A DNA stretch of 64,000 nt from Tritrichomonas musculus (Eukaryota; Parabasalia; Tritrichomonadida; Tritrichomonadidae), in the NCBI GenBank assembly GCA_039105265.1, contig JAPFFF010000009.1:3472001-3536000 (forward strand). Reading direction: 5' to 3'. The notes under the pieces were generated by a model. It saw nothing but the letters and a program-made list of their open reading frames with translations, made no database searches and was not told where the DNA came from. Below are positions 1 through 10,018 of this stretch, piece by piece (within the stretch, counting starts at the first letter, position 1; each line of letters begins with the position of its first letter). The translations under genes were made by a program, and so were the position numbers.

Positions 1-594
1 TACAAAACAGCTTCACAATTGCCATCACCACCCAAAAGCCAAACTTGTATTTCATCTTCTCCTCCTCCTTTCAAATTGCCATTACCTTCATATTCCAGTC
101 AAAACAAAGTTAAGAACCAACGTCAAGAAATTCCTAAAGGTCCTTACATTTTACCAAAAGAATACGATCAAGAAGAGATCTATAAAGCTCTTTATATCAA
201 TCCTTCAAATCTAGCTCCTTTAGAACAAATTCCTACTCAAAGAAAAGTTCGGAAACTTTGGCAAATTACAATGCAAAATAACGAAATGGCAGAAAAAGTA
301 GCTGAGCTGGAAAAACAAGCTAAAGAAAAATTCACAATACAGCCTAATACGCCTGTACTCGTTAAGGTATCAGATGATATGAGTCAAGTGACAAAAATTT
401 TTAGAGCAAATTCAAGCGATAGTGTACAAGATTTAACACAAAAAATTGCTAAAATTATTGATAGGAAAAATGCTATTCTTACAATTATTATTAAAGGAGA
501 TTTAAAGGAGGTGTTAAGCCAAACAGCTTTAGATGATGCTTATAGAGAAATTTGTAAGGGAAGAGTTAAATGCTTGAAAATTATTGCATTGTAA
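1..594 (+). CDS. 5'-truncated protein, C-terminal ubiquitin/PB1-like domain
   Basis: The frame is already open at base 1, so the N-terminus lies outside the window; 197 codons remain, ending in TAA at 592-594. The visible N-terminal part is proline- and serine-rich (many SPPP and PLPS stretches) and probably disordered. A short charged helix (NNEMAEKVAELEKQAKEKF) follows. The last 80 or so residues start at TPVLVKVSDDMSQVTKIFRA and alternate short beta-like and helical stretches, ending in a strand-like KCLKIIAL; this pattern resembles a ubiquitin-like or PB1 fold, by shape only. No catalytic motif is seen. The family is not recognised. It converges on the gene that ends at 902. Confidence 0.7.
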   Translation, partial: YKTASQLPSPPKSQTCISSSPPPFKLPLPSYSSQNKVKNQRQEIPKGPYILPKEYDQEEIYKALYINPSNLAPLEQIPTQRKVRKLWQITMQNNEMAEKVAELEKQAKEKFTIQPNTPVLVKVSDDMSQVTKIFRANSSDSVQDLTQKIAKIIDRKNAILTIIIKGDLKEVLSQTALDDAYREICKGRVKCLKIIAL

Positions 595-901
595 TTAAGT
601 TAAAATTTTTTTTTTTTTTGATTATGCGATTCACATAAAAAAAAAAATAATAAACAGTTATTTATATATAATTATATTTATATCTCTATTTCTTTTTTTT
701 TTTTTTATTGATAAGAATAACAAAATACCCAAAAAAAATTTAAAAATAATTAATAATTTCAATGTCGAGCAAATGATATCTTTTTGTCAGGTTAAACAAT
801 TTACAGTTAACTATGATTATCAATAATAATTTTAAAAAGGAATATAAATAAAAGTTGTTGAAATAATAATTTACCAACAAATATCTTTCATTTTCTCATA
901 T
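595..901. other. intergenic, convergent 3' ends
   Basis: AT-rich spacer between two convergent genes, with homopolymer T and A tracts at about 606-620 and 690-707. I see no gene or repeat in it. Confidence 0.7.
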
Positions 902-3514
902 TTATTCTCTGACAATTTCTGCTGTTTCAGGAAAAGCTCGCTCACCAATTGAAGATAAAGAAGATGGCAATATAACTTTTTTAAGAGAAGAACAATCTTC
1001 AAATGCAGCTTTTCCAATTTCAGTAACAGATGATGGAATTGTTATTTTAGATAACGAAGTGCATCCTTTGAAGGCACTTAATCCAATTGATTTCACTGAA
1101 GAAGGAATTTGAATTTCAGTGAGTGATTCACAATTATAAAATGCACCAATATTAATTTTAATTACTGAAGAAGGAATCAAAATATTTTGTAATTTAGAAC
1201 AATCTCTAAATGAACTATTTCCAATTTCTGTTACAGAAGAAGGAATTTCTATTTCATGAAGTGATGTACATTCTTGGAAGACTCCTAAATCTATCAATTT
1301 TAATGATGTTGGAATCGTTATTTTTTCAAGTGACGAACAACCATAAAATGCACCTTTTCCAATTGATTTCACAGTAGATGGAATCGTTATCTCAATAAGA
1401 GATGAGCATTTACAAAAAGCACAATCTTTTATTATTTTTACTGATGGAGGAATCACTATTTTCGTTAGACTTTGACATTCTTGATATTGATGTTCTAATA
1501 TTTCATTCAAAGAGGGAATTGTAATATCAGTAATAGATGAACATTGAAAAAAGGCTCCTTTGGCAATTGAAGTGACTGATTTCGGTATGTCAATTTGAGA
1601 GAGTGATATACATTTTGAAAATGCGCATTCACCAATTGATTTGATTGATTGGGGAATTGATACTTGGACAAGTGACTTGCAGTCAACAAATGTGCCATCC
1701 GCAATTGATGTTATCGATGAAGGAATCGCAATTTTTGTTAAAGATGAGCAGAGGTAAAAAGCTGCTTTTCCAATGGATTTGACTGATGATGGAATATTAA
1801 TTTCTTTAAGTGATAAACATTCATAAAATGCTCTATCTCCAATTGAAGTTACTGATTCAGGAATAACTATTTTATTGAGTGATGAACAACTCAAAAAAGC
1901 TGATTTTTCAATGGTAGTGAGTGATGATGGAATTGTTATTTCAGTGAGTGACGAACATCCAGAAAATGCATTGGATCCTATAGTATTTAATGACGAATCT
2001 ATTTTTATAGAATTAATATCTGCTTTATATGTAAACATTTCGTCAGTTTTACGTAACCCTGATATAGAAACGTTTATTTTCATTTGTTCAACATGTTCCT
2101 TTTTAATTTTTGATATAATATTATAAGTTTCTTTGAAAGAATCTGATGGATAATTAAGTTCAATTGAAAAATTACCAAATTGCTTTAAAATATTGATTAA
2201 TTCTACTGGATTGAATTGCCTATTGCGACACAACATTTCGATTGTACAAAAATGAATAAAAATTTGTGCGTCATCACTCTCTTTCAAAATTTCAAAAGTA
2301 TCTTCGTCATCAGAAGTGTGAATTTCAATATAATTAACTTTTCCTGATATGTTAAACTTAAGAATAAAAAATAAAAGATTGCTGATTTTAATGAGAAATT
2401 GATCATCTTCACTATCGTTGTTAATGGCTTTTGAAATAATGAAATGCTGTGATTTTAAAGGAGCTGAGTTGAAAGTGCTAATTGTAAAGCTATTTTTTGA
2501 TTCAGTTCTTTTTTTCATATATTGATCATATTTAATTGAATCATTCTTTGTAACGATACGGATATATGAATGAAGATCACCAACATCAATATCAGCGAGA
2601 TAATATTTATCATTAGATTCATCACTATTAAGCTCATCATTAGACTCATCAGCATTGAAAGCTAGTTTTTTGAAAATATTTTCAAATGTTGGGCGCTCAT
2701 TTGGATCACTTGACCAACATTTTTCAATTAAACCTTTTAATGCTGGCTTAACAGTGACTTTGAACTCTGGACGATAATTTTCTGATGTAACTTCGTTTTT
2801 GAATTGTGATTCGGTTATATTGCCATTTTGAAATTTAGGATATGGAATAGAACCAGTAATTATTTCATACATAATGATTCCAAAAGAATAAATGTCAGAT
2901 TTAATATTATATTTCCCATCAGAGATTGTTTCTGGAGCCATATAAATTAAGTTTGATTCACCTTCAGTTGATTCTTGCTTTAGTTTCGATAACCCATAAT
3001 CTGTAATAAGAGGGTTATAACACTCATCCAATAAAATTTTATTCGGCGTTAGGATGGAAGGCGCAACATTATGCGAATTTAAATACATCATACCACGAAC
3101 AATTCCGATAAGAATTTTTTGGCGAACTGTATTACTATAAAACAGTTCAAATGATGATTTTTGAATGTCTTTAATATAATTAGTTAATGATCCATTTTTT
3201 GCTAAATCCATTATTAGTGTGATATTGTTTTTCCTTTCAAAATCTTGTAAAGAATAACCATAATATTTTATAATTGCGGGATGTTGTAAGCGGATTAAGG
3301 GAATAACTTGACGCTCAATTTTACTTTGACTTTGGGTTTTATCTTCTTCAGTATAAATCACTTTTGCAGCATAAAAATTTTGAGTATTTTTACGTTGTAT
3401 TGAGTAAATTGAACTAAATTGATTCTTTTTGATTTCTTCATTGATTTGATAATTTTTGAGATCTATTTTGCATTTATTTGGAGAATTTGTTGGAGAGCTT
3501 TGGTAATTTTTCAT
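902..3514 (-). CDS. TKL-like pseudokinase fused to BspA-type leucine-rich repeats
   Basis: 870 residues from the first ATG at 3514; the frame stays open to a GTG at 3559. Residues about 20-285 form a kinase-like domain: the beta3 lysine is present (YAAKVIY, about residue 51), as are DYG in place of DFG (about 172-174), YMAPE (about 191-195) and SDIYSFGIIMYEI. However, the glycine-rich loop is absent, and the HRDLKxxN loop reads APSILTPN, so the catalytic Asp is Ser. It is probably catalytically dead. A middle region of unknown fold follows. From about residue 505 to the end there are roughly fifteen 23-residue repeats of the type SSLTEITIPSSVTSIGxxAF, the BspA/LRR_5 family. Such repeats are greatly expanded in trichomonads. 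No signal peptide or membrane segment is visible, so a cytosolic scaffold or sensor role is an inference. Confidence 0.85.
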   Translation of the reverse strand: MKNYQSSPTNSPNKCKIDLKNYQINEEIKKNQFSSIYSIQRKNTQNFYAAKVIYTEEDKTQSQSKIERQVIPLIRLQHPAIIKYYGYSLQDFERKNNITLIMDLAKNGSLTNYIKDIQKSSFELFYSNTVRQKILIGIVRGMMYLNSHNVAPSILTPNKILLDECYNPLITDYGLSKLKQESTEGESNLIYMAPETISDGKYNIKSDIYSFGIIMYEIITGSIPYPKFQNGNITESQFKNEVTSENYRPEFKVTVKPALKGLIEKCWSSDPNERPTFENIFKKLAFNADESNDELNSDESNDKYYLADIDVGDLHSYIRIVTKNDSIKYDQYMKKRTESKNSFTISTFNSAPLKSQHFIISKAINNDSEDDQFLIKISNLLFFILKFNISGKVNYIEIHTSDDEDTFEILKESDDAQIFIHFCTIEMLCRNRQFNPVELINILKQFGNFSIELNYPSDSFKETYNIISKIKKEHVEQMKINVSISGLRKTDEMFTYKADINSIKIDSSLNTIGSNAFSGCSSLTEITIPSSLTTIEKSAFLSCSSLNKIVIPESVTSIGDRAFYECLSLKEINIPSSVKSIGKAAFYLCSSLTKIAIPSSITSIADGTFVDCKSLVQVSIPQSIKSIGECAFSKCISLSQIDIPKSVTSIAKGAFFQCSSITDITIPSLNEILEHQYQECQSLTKIVIPPSVKIIKDCAFCKCSSLIEITIPSTVKSIGKGAFYGCSSLEKITIPTSLKLIDLGVFQECTSLHEIEIPSSVTEIGNSSFRDCSKLQNILIPSSVIKINIGAFYNCESLTEIQIPSSVKSIGLSAFKGCTSLSKITIPSSVTEIGKAAFEDCSSLKKVILPSSLSSIGERAFPETAEIVRE

Positions 3515-3557
3515 TTTTGGATTATTCACCGAATTAACGTTACGATACGTTAATTTC

Positions 3558-3565
3558 ACTTTTTG
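3558..3565 (-). promoter_or_regulatory. candidate CAAAAAGT promoter word
   Basis: On the minus strand this reads CAAAAAGT, 44 bp upstream of the ATG at 3514. The same word lies in the sense direction upstream of at least five other genes in the window. Function is inferred from position only. Confidence 0.3.
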
Positions 3566-3738
3566 GGCAATTCTTCACTTTTTCGGAATTTTCCAAAGGA
3601 CTCACAAATTTGAATATTCACTTTACAAAATTAGAAGAATTATTTAAATTAAAATAATACAAAAAATTTAATAAAAATATCTTTATAGATCATTTCTTGA
3701 GATAAAACATAATGATTTTTAATTTTTTTTGAATTAAT

Positions 3739-4208
3739 TTAAGGGACTAGTTTCCAATTTTTTTGTAAACTTATCAATATTGAATGAACTCATAGAATAA
3801 AACTTTGAAAGATAGCTTTTCGGAAAAAGATTTGGTCAAATATAATAAATTTTTCTCCTTAACGATCATTTTTATACTATTTATGGCAACTTTTTGAATG
3901 GATTTATTTTTTTTAATATGAAAATTAGTAAGAAATATTAATTAAAAAAAATATCAAATAAATTGATAAATAAAATAATAAAAAAATATTTCGTTTTTTC
4001 ATTTTAGTAAAATGATTTTACAATAGAAATTTATTATATTATCAAGTTTTTTTATGAACCTAACATATTTGATATATAAATAAAATAATATATGAATATT
4101 AAAATCTAGATCAAACTATTTAATAAATTTTTCAGTCAAAAAAAAAATACTTTTTTTTTGTGAGAACACATAGAATATTTTAACTCAAATTGGAAACTAG
4201 TCCCTTAA
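3739..4208. mobile_element. 470-bp MITE with TTAA target duplication
   Basis: A perfect 23-bp inverted repeat spans 3738-3760 and 4187-4209. Its outermost bases are TTAA followed by GGGACTAGTTTCC, and TTAA is present at both ends (3739-3742 and 4205-4208), as expected for a TTAA target duplication. The inside is AT-rich and has no ORF. Sequence inward of the repeats matches the ends of the element at 36200-36537 in reversed order: both have TTTTTTTGTAAAC, then CAATATTGA and ACTCATAGAA on one side, and a TTCTATG(A/T)GTT(A/C)TCACAAAA stretch on the other. The two are therefore members of one family. TTAA duplication is typical of piggyBac-type transposases, but no transposase is present to prove this. 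Confidence 0.8.
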
Positions 4209-4864
4209 ATATTAAGATATAAATATCTTATGTTGAAACTAATATAAATTTAAATAATAATTATATATAATTTTTATATTAATTGTTTTTAACCAGTATC
4301 AATTAATTATATATACACTTGCATTTTAATAAAGATATATTTTATTTCAAAATTGAATAGTATTAAATAAAACTAAATATGATAATTTCTATGAATAAGA
4401 ATACATATAATTAAATTTTATCATAAAGATATAATTTTCTCTATAGATAAAATATGATTTTTTGTTTAATAAGCTTTTATAATAAAGATGGAAGAAAGAT
4501 TTGATTTAACAACATTGAATATAATAGAATAAACACGAGAAACGGACTAATAAGAGAATATTGAATATAAGATTCTCTTTTGAAAACATATATATCATTA
4601 TTTTTGTTAATACTATTTTGCTGAGTTCTTAAGAAGATAGAAACGAATGTAAGGATAGAGTAACAGATAAATATTTTATTAAAATAAATATAATAAATAT
4701 AATAAAGAAACAAAATATCATGAATAATAAATTTTTGAAATTGGATATCTTTGTCATTGTTGCGAAAACTTGCTTAATAATGAACAATTCGGTAAATCGT
4801 TTTCTTTACAACTTATGAAAATTAATATTACTTTTGGCTTGAATGAAAAAAGATTTACTTTTGA
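4209..4864. other. AT-rich intergenic sequence
   Basis: Very AT-rich, with many short A and T runs. A short hydrophobic open frame at 4477-4713 on the minus strand starts at TTG and has no recognisable similarity; I do not treat it as a gene. Confidence 0.6.
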
Positions 4865-6295
4865 TTATTTTTCATTATCTTCTATTTTATCTTCCATTTC
4901 ATCATCGAAATCTTCATATTTTGTCACAGTCATCTTGAAGATTCCTGTATCAATCATATCTTCTTCATTATCTTCACCAAGTCTAGGAATATCAATTTGC
5001 TGTTTTCCATATTGATCAGTGATTCGATTAGCATGAAATCCATAATTAGATTTTCCTTGCGTCATTAACTTGATTCTTTTTTCAACAGAGGCTAGTTCTT
5101 TTTCTAGCCTTTCAACTTCTTGAGAAAGAGCTCTAACAAAGTTTTTTTCTTTTGTATAAGAAACTTGTTGATCAATTTTTTCATATCCCATATCTTCTTG
5201 AGGATTATAAATTCGGCGAGAATTCTCAAATGTATTTGCAAAAGTAGAATCTGTCATACTCATTGTTATTTCTAAATTTGAAGCATTACATAATCTTAGC
5301 TTTCCTATTTGCTTTCTACTTTTGAAAATTTCATTAACAAGACTTTCAGCTTCCCTTTGCTGCTTGGCATTGTATTTTAATTTACTATTGCGGAAAGGGG
5401 CTAGAAGTAGATCTCTATTTTTGCTTTCTTCGTTCTTTAGAGCAAAACAAACTTCATTAAGTTCAGTACAATCACTGTTATGGTTAATAAGGTTAATTAT
5501 AGCTTCTTCATCAGTTTGTGAATCTGGGAAAAAAGTTCGAGCTATACCAACTAATATTTCTTTTCTTCTAAACAGCTCGTAAAAGGGCTTATCTTTATCT
5601 AAAGGATTTATTTCACTATCATATTTTTGTTCTATTTCTTTACGAACAGAAATTTTTGGCTTTTTAATTGTTTTTCTTGGTGACCTGTTCCTACCCTCTG
5701 GATCTTTTGGCATAACCACCTGAGAAACTCCAAGATTTGATTCTTCATGAACATCCAATGAATTCTTTTGTAATGGTTTTAATGTAGAGTAATATTTTGG
5801 TCGTGGAAGGTCCCTTGCTGATTCAGCTTTTGGAACTTGTTTCTTTTCACATTCTCCTTTAACAGAAGTTATCCTTAATATATCAAGCATGCCTTCGTTT
5901 TCATTTGGAACAATATCGACGCTGCTATCATCTAATGCTTCGTTATGATTTTTATAAGAGGTTTTTCTAAAATCACTTAAAACACGTTTTTTCTTACCAT
6001 ATTCTGGCTCTGATAATGATTCTTCACCTTGAATTGAAAGACTATTATTTGGTATTTCTTTTTTTTGAGGAGATGTTTTTCGTTGACTAGATGGAATTTT
6101 AGATCGGCCTTGCCATCCAGCTACATGGAAATCTTCACGCGTAATTTGAGGTATTTGTGTATTATCTTTTAATAAAACATCGTTGTTTTCGTTGTTTTCA
6201 TTAAGAAAAGGATTTTCAGTAACAATCTGGCGATTCTTTGAGGATTTCACAAACTTCTTTGCTTGTGGATGAACAATAGGTATTTTATCATTCAT
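4865..6295 (-). CDS. 476-residue coiled-coil protein of unknown function
   Basis: ATG at 6293-6295, stop at 4865-4867. The first 210 residues are charged, rich in Asn, Glu, Lys and Ser, and probably disordered, with basic patches such as RSPRKTIKKPK. A more ordered, helical middle section (about 225-320) contains FYELFRRKEILVGIARTFF. A coiled coil is likely around residues 385-420 (RALSQEVERLEKELASVEKR). The C-terminus is acidic (FDDEMEDKIEDNEK). No enzyme motif, membrane span or signal peptide is seen. It is transcribed away from the TRAPPC4-like gene, with 771 bp between the two start codons. A cytoskeletal or flagellar structural role is possible but not shown. Confidence 0.75.
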   Translation of the reverse strand: MNDKIPIVHPQAKKFVKSSKNRQIVTENPFLNENNENNDVLLKDNTQIPQITREDFHVAGWQGRSKIPSSQRKTSPQKKEIPNNSLSIQGEESLSEPEYGKKKRVLSDFRKTSYKNHNEALDDSSVDIVPNENEGMLDILRITSVKGECEKKQVPKAESARDLPRPKYYSTLKPLQKNSLDVHEESNLGVSQVVMPKDPEGRNRSPRKTIKKPKISVRKEIEQKYDSEINPLDKDKPFYELFRRKEILVGIARTFFPDSQTDEEAIINLINHNSDCTELNEVCFALKNEESKNRDLLLAPFRNSKLKYNAKQQREAESLVNEIFKSRKQIGKLRLCNASNLEITMSMTDSTFANTFENSRRIYNPQEDMGYEKIDQQVSYTKEKNFVRALSQEVERLEKELASVEKRIKLMTQGKSNYGFHANRITDQYGKQQIDIPRLGEDNEEDMIDTGIFKMTVTKYEDFDDEMEDKIEDNEK

Positions 6296-7066
6296 TTAAT
6301 ATTCAGATTATTATTGATATTATATTAAATGGATAAAATGTTCTGAAAAAAGAACGTTTTTTTCATATAAATTTTTTATACTCACAAAAAATGAATGACA
6401 AAAGTTCGTTATTTCACAAATTTGTATATTTTCAAAGCCAAACTATGAAATGACTTTAACGTCTTATGATAAAAAAAGAAAAATTAATTATCTATTACAA
6501 TTTCCTAAAAGAAACAACAAAGAAAATCATATATCAAAACTTTTTGGTATACGTTTCAAAATACCTATTCAAAAAGTTGATTTGCAAATTTTTTTGGCAA
6601 TTTAATAAGAGATGACGGGAAATAATCATTTTAATAATCGTAAAAGACAAACTTTCATAAAAAATGAATCAACTACGGAAATTGAACTTTATTAACTAAA
6701 TTTTTTGTATGATAATTGCAGAAACTTTATTTATTTTTGATGTTTATGTAATGGCTTGTCATTTTTGTTTTATTACATCTAGAATAGGCTGTTTTTTCAT
6801 AGTTTTCTTTTTTATTGAAAATCCTTTAATTGATACTATATTTTAATAAGCGTTTTGCTATAATTTCTTAAGGCTTCTTTAACAGGTATTGGTATCAAAT
6901 ATATGCACTAATGTAATTTTATTTTTTTTTAAGATTGCTTGGACTGGCTTGGATTGATTGTAAAGTGTAATAGAGTTGAAAAATGCTATTAATAATTTTA
7001 CTCAAATTTTGATTTGCCAATAAACAATTTTATTTAAATTTTTAATATATTCTCTACAAAGATATA
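6296..7066. promoter_or_regulatory. divergent intergenic region between two genes
   Basis: 771 bp between the divergent start codons at 6295 (minus) and 7067 (plus); it must contain both promoters. It carries one TTCAAAAAGTTG word (6568-6579, plus sense). I see no TATA-like box that stands out from the AT-rich background, and no RNA gene. Confidence 0.5.
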
Positions 7067-7483
7067 ATGGTTGTATATAGCGTCATGGTTTTAAACAGTA
7101 GCGGTGGTCTTGTATTTTATCAGAACTATCATCCAAGCGCCCCTCCACTTGATTCTAACGAAGTTATTATTATTGGATCAACATTACACTCACTTCATGC
7201 GATTTCAGTCGAAATCTCACCAATACCAAAATCATCCGGTTTTAATGAATTAGAATGCACAACTTGGAAGCTCAGTTGCCTTCAAACTATAACTGGTTTG
7301 AAATTCATAGTATTTACAGATCTTCAACACCAAAAAACTCAAGATATTTTAAAGGATGTTTATGGACTTTATGCCGATTACGTACTTAAGAATCCTTTCT
7401 ACACGCTAGACATGCCTGTCGCAAATTCTTGTCAGAAATTTGTTTCTAAAGTTGAAAAACTAATTAACGATGAAAATAATTAA
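7067..7483 (+). CDS. TRAPPC4: TRAPP complex subunit, TRAPPC4/Trs23-like (sybindin family)
   Basis: 138 residues, ATG at 7067. TRAPP is the multisubunit Rab exchange factor of the ER-Golgi and endosomal routes; TRAPPC4/Trs23 is a core longin-fold subunit. The N-terminus has the longin start (VVYSVMVLNSSGGLVFY), and the second half matches the family closely: IIGSTLHSLHAIS, SSGFNELECTTWKLSCLQTITGLKF and YVLKNPFYTLDMP. Animal TRAPPC4 is about 219 residues because a PDZ-like insert sits in the longin fold; this protein lacks it and is the size of TRAPPC1. The ALKNPFY-like and SSG..LE motifs favour TRAPPC4 over TRAPPC1. It would act on cytosolic faces of Golgi membranes. Identification is from remembered family sequence, not a search. 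Confidence 0.85.
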   Translation: MVVYSVMVLNSSGGLVFYQNYHPSAPPLDSNEVIIIGSTLHSLHAISVEISPIPKSSGFNELECTTWKLSCLQTITGLKFIVFTDLQHQKTQDILKDVYGLYADYVLKNPFYTLDMPVANSCQKFVSKVEKLINDENN

Positions 7484-7706
7484 AACTGATTCTCTCCGCG
7501 ATTCAATAGAATTTGGTTTCAGTTTTTAGCTTATTCAAACTATCTGATTTTTCAAATTAATAAAAATTCATTTCAGAGTAATAATATTGTGGATTTTAAA
7601 TTTCAATATAACTAGAAAAGACACAGTGAATTAAAATGACATAAGTAATATATTTTTACTGAAAAAACATAATAAAAAATAATAAATATAAAAACATAAA
7701 ACAATT

Positions 7707-8288
7707 CTATTTTCCACATCTTTGTTCTGTCTTTGCATAATCATTTAAAGCATCAAGAATTGCCACAGGAGAAATATCAATTGATGGCCCAGCAAAGTAT
7801 AATGTTGTTAAGTCAAGATTCCATGTGAAAAAATTACAAAGTTTTGGATACTTTGAAAATATAATAGCTAATTCCAAAGGCTTTGGAAATGGAAGGCAAC
7901 AATCAGATAATGGCTTGCTTGATTCCATTACACTTAGAAAAACATCATTATTTTCCTTTGCTGTGAGTACTTGAACTTTTTTTGATGAAAAGGAAAGTGG
8001 TGCTGTTTCTTGATTAAAAAAAACAGCAAGATAATTAATTTGAGGAATTTGGGAAATAAAATCTACTGTTTTTATAATATTATGATCTGAATGTTGTGAA
8101 TAATTGTCGATTACTATGGCTATATTTTCGGGAAATTTTACCAAGTTGTTAACTCTTTTCTGTAAATCAATACGGTTTGAAAATAAAATTCGGATTTGTT
8201 GGATGAATAATTGAACATATGAGTATAAAATGATAATAAAGTGCCACAAAAATAAAATTGTTCTTCTGAGAATGAATGAAAAAGACAT
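7707..8288 (-). CDS. NUS1: NUS1/NgBR-like subunit of cis-prenyltransferase
   Basis: 193 residues, ATG at 8286-8288. NUS1 (Nogo-B receptor) pairs with the catalytic cis-prenyltransferase subunit to make dehydrodolichyl diphosphate, the ER lipid carrier precursor for N-glycosylation. An N-terminal hydrophobic segment (about residues 5-35, RRTILFLWHFIIILYSYVQL) would anchor it in the ER. The rest is a degenerate undecaprenyl-synthase fold: FPENIAIVIDNY, then LELAIIFSKYPKL, and a C-terminal YAKTEQRCGK. The final RxGK is the conserved RxG motif that NUS1 proteins supply to the shared active site. The catalytic Asp motif of UppS is absent, as expected for this subunit. Its 5' end is 62 bp from the transposon insertion at 8351, so its original promoter may have been displaced. 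Confidence 0.8.
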   Translation of the reverse strand: MSFSFILRRTILFLWHFIIILYSYVQLFIQQIRILFSNRIDLQKRVNNLVKFPENIAIVIDNYSQHSDHNIIKTVDFISQIPQINYLAVFFNQETAPLSFSSKKVQVLTAKENNDVFLSVMESSKPLSDCCLPFPKPLELAIIFSKYPKLCNFFTWNLDLTTLYFAGPSIDISPVAILDALNDYAKTEQRCGK

Positions 8289-8350
8289 GTATATTTGGCC
8301 AGAATTCTAAGAGACCGAAACCGTTTATAATCCCATACAATTTACCCATA
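8289..8350. other. short remnant of the original NUS1 upstream region
   Basis: Sixty-two bases between the NUS1-like ATG and the transposon end. It contains CCGTTTATAA (8310-8319), the same word as the outer end of the large element's terminal repeat (18401-18410), and ends in TTACCCATA, half of the palindromic insertion target. The CCGTTTATAA match could be a remnant of an older insertion or chance. Confidence 0.45.
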
Positions 8351-9608
8351 ACGTGCCTTCAAAAAATCCTAAGCGCTTCAAATGATCCGAAGCGGTAGGT
8401 CAAAATAGATTTTAAGGCCAATTTAAAAAATGTAAATATCAATCGAAAAATAAATTTTTACATTCATTTCTGGAAATAATTAAATATTATATAATATATT
8501 ATTTCTCGAAATATCATTAATTTAAAAAATTATAACGATAAATAATTTTTCTTCTAAAATGCACATCATTTTTTTTATTTTTAGAATATTTTACAATATA
8601 TTATTAAAAAAGATGAAGAATCATACAATTATCAAATTAAAAGTTTTTTTACGATCAACTTTTTTCAAAGGACGTTTGAAATTTCTGAACATTTTGAAAA
8701 TAAGAAAATAATTATTTTGAATATTACGATCAACTTATTCAAAGGGTGTTGGAAAAAGCATACAAATTAAAAGTTTCAAAAAAAATGCTCAAATCATTAT
8801 TTCTTCTGGTTCGCTAGAAGAAGGAAAGAAATATTTGTTTAGATATAGAAAAAAAATATTATAAATAAATTTTATTCATTATTTCAAAATAAAAATTGGT
8901 AATAATATTTCAAAAAAATACTGGAGTTGATATTGGACATGCATAAAAATGAAATTTAGAAAATATGCTTAAATCTTTGAATTTGTAATCTCGTATTTTG
9001 AAACAAAATGGTATATAATCAACAGGACCAGTAACACATAAATGTTTAAAAGCTTCTTTCTCGTGAATTGATTCGTTAATTTCTCTTAAATTTTGATTAT
9101 CTGTAACTAATTTACCATTAATGTTTAATCTGTTATTTTGCATTTTTTTCTGTTATAATATCTTTTCGTCTTCTGTTAAATTATGAATAAACGGTTGTGA
9201 TATTGCTTGCCTTTTTTCCATGAAAGGGCTAACGACGACCGCCTAAAACAAGTTTTTAGGGCAGCTGGCGATAACTCATCCTTTTCTTCAATATGAGCTG
9301 CTGCCCAAACAGCCTGGATCTGGCGGTAAGACATTTTTTCAAGAATTCTTAAATCTAGAATCCATTTCTGATCTTCAGTAAAATGAGTTTGATCAAGCAA
9401 TTCCATTTGAAAAGTGACATGACTTTATATAATCACATCACTTTTCACCAAAAATCAATAAAAAAGTATTCAAATTTAAACTCATAGCAATATTGAAAAA
9501 AAAAACAATACATTTTAAGTAATATAGGTCAATTTAATATAATGGTCAATTTCATTTGACCTACCGCTACGGAATTATTGAAGCGCTACGGATCTATAGA
9601 AAGCACGT
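8351..9608 (-). mobile_element. 1.26-kb degenerate TA-flanked DNA transposon (element A)
   Basis: Imperfect inverted repeats of about 55 bp lie at 8351-8405 and 9555-9608. Read inward, both begin ACGTGC and share CGCTTCAA, then CCG(A/T)AGCGGTAGGTCAAA. Each end contains two spaced copies of a word like TCC(G/T)(T/A)AGCG(C/G), which could be transposase binding sites. TA lies directly outside both ends (8349-8350 and 9609-9610). The inside is AT-rich and holds only remnants of a transposase (8910-9406, minus strand). It abuts the 8.8-kb element across a single TA. Confidence 0.72.
8910..9406 (-). pseudogene. broken transposase remnant with N-terminal helix-turn-helix
   Basis: Two open stretches on the minus strand. 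9176-9406 (76 residues, ATG at 9404-9406) contains MSYRQIQAVWAAAHIEE followed by LSPAALKTCFRRSSLALSWKKG, a helix-turn-helix arrangement like the DNA-binding front of pogo/CENP-B-type transposases. After a frame change the sequence continues as HNLTEDEKIL and then a stop, and 8910-9143 (77 residues, ATG at 9143) is a further piece. No DDE core is present, so the gene cannot encode an active transposase. It lies inside element A and is oriented like a cargo gene of that element. Confidence 0.6.
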
Positions 9609-10018
9609 TATTTATAAACGGCCATTCAGATTAGCGCAAAATATTCAATACACTAAGAATTTTTTTTTCTATAAATTCGTTCAAAAAAAGAACTGTCACT
9701 AAAAAAAAAAATGAAATAAAAATATCTTGTTATTGAAAAACGATAATGGTGAAACTATTTTGTTATTGGTGTTAATTTGATGTTATATATGAATTTGATA
9801 TTTTTTAAATAAAAAAAAAACAACATTTAATTTTACTTACAAAAAAAAATGTCATAGGATGGAGAACGTTTAATTATCTTGAATGGTCATGCATTTCAAA
9901 CATCTACCAAATAAAAGTATCTTTTGATTACAATCATCAACAAAATCCAAGCATCTGCCAATAGTAAAAGATAACTTTTGATCCCAAGCTTCTTCCGATT
10001 TATTTCTCAATATTAAAT

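Noticed and set aside
4477-4713. Small hydrophobic open frame on the minus strand
   Set aside because: It starts at TTG, is AT-driven low complexity and shows no family features.
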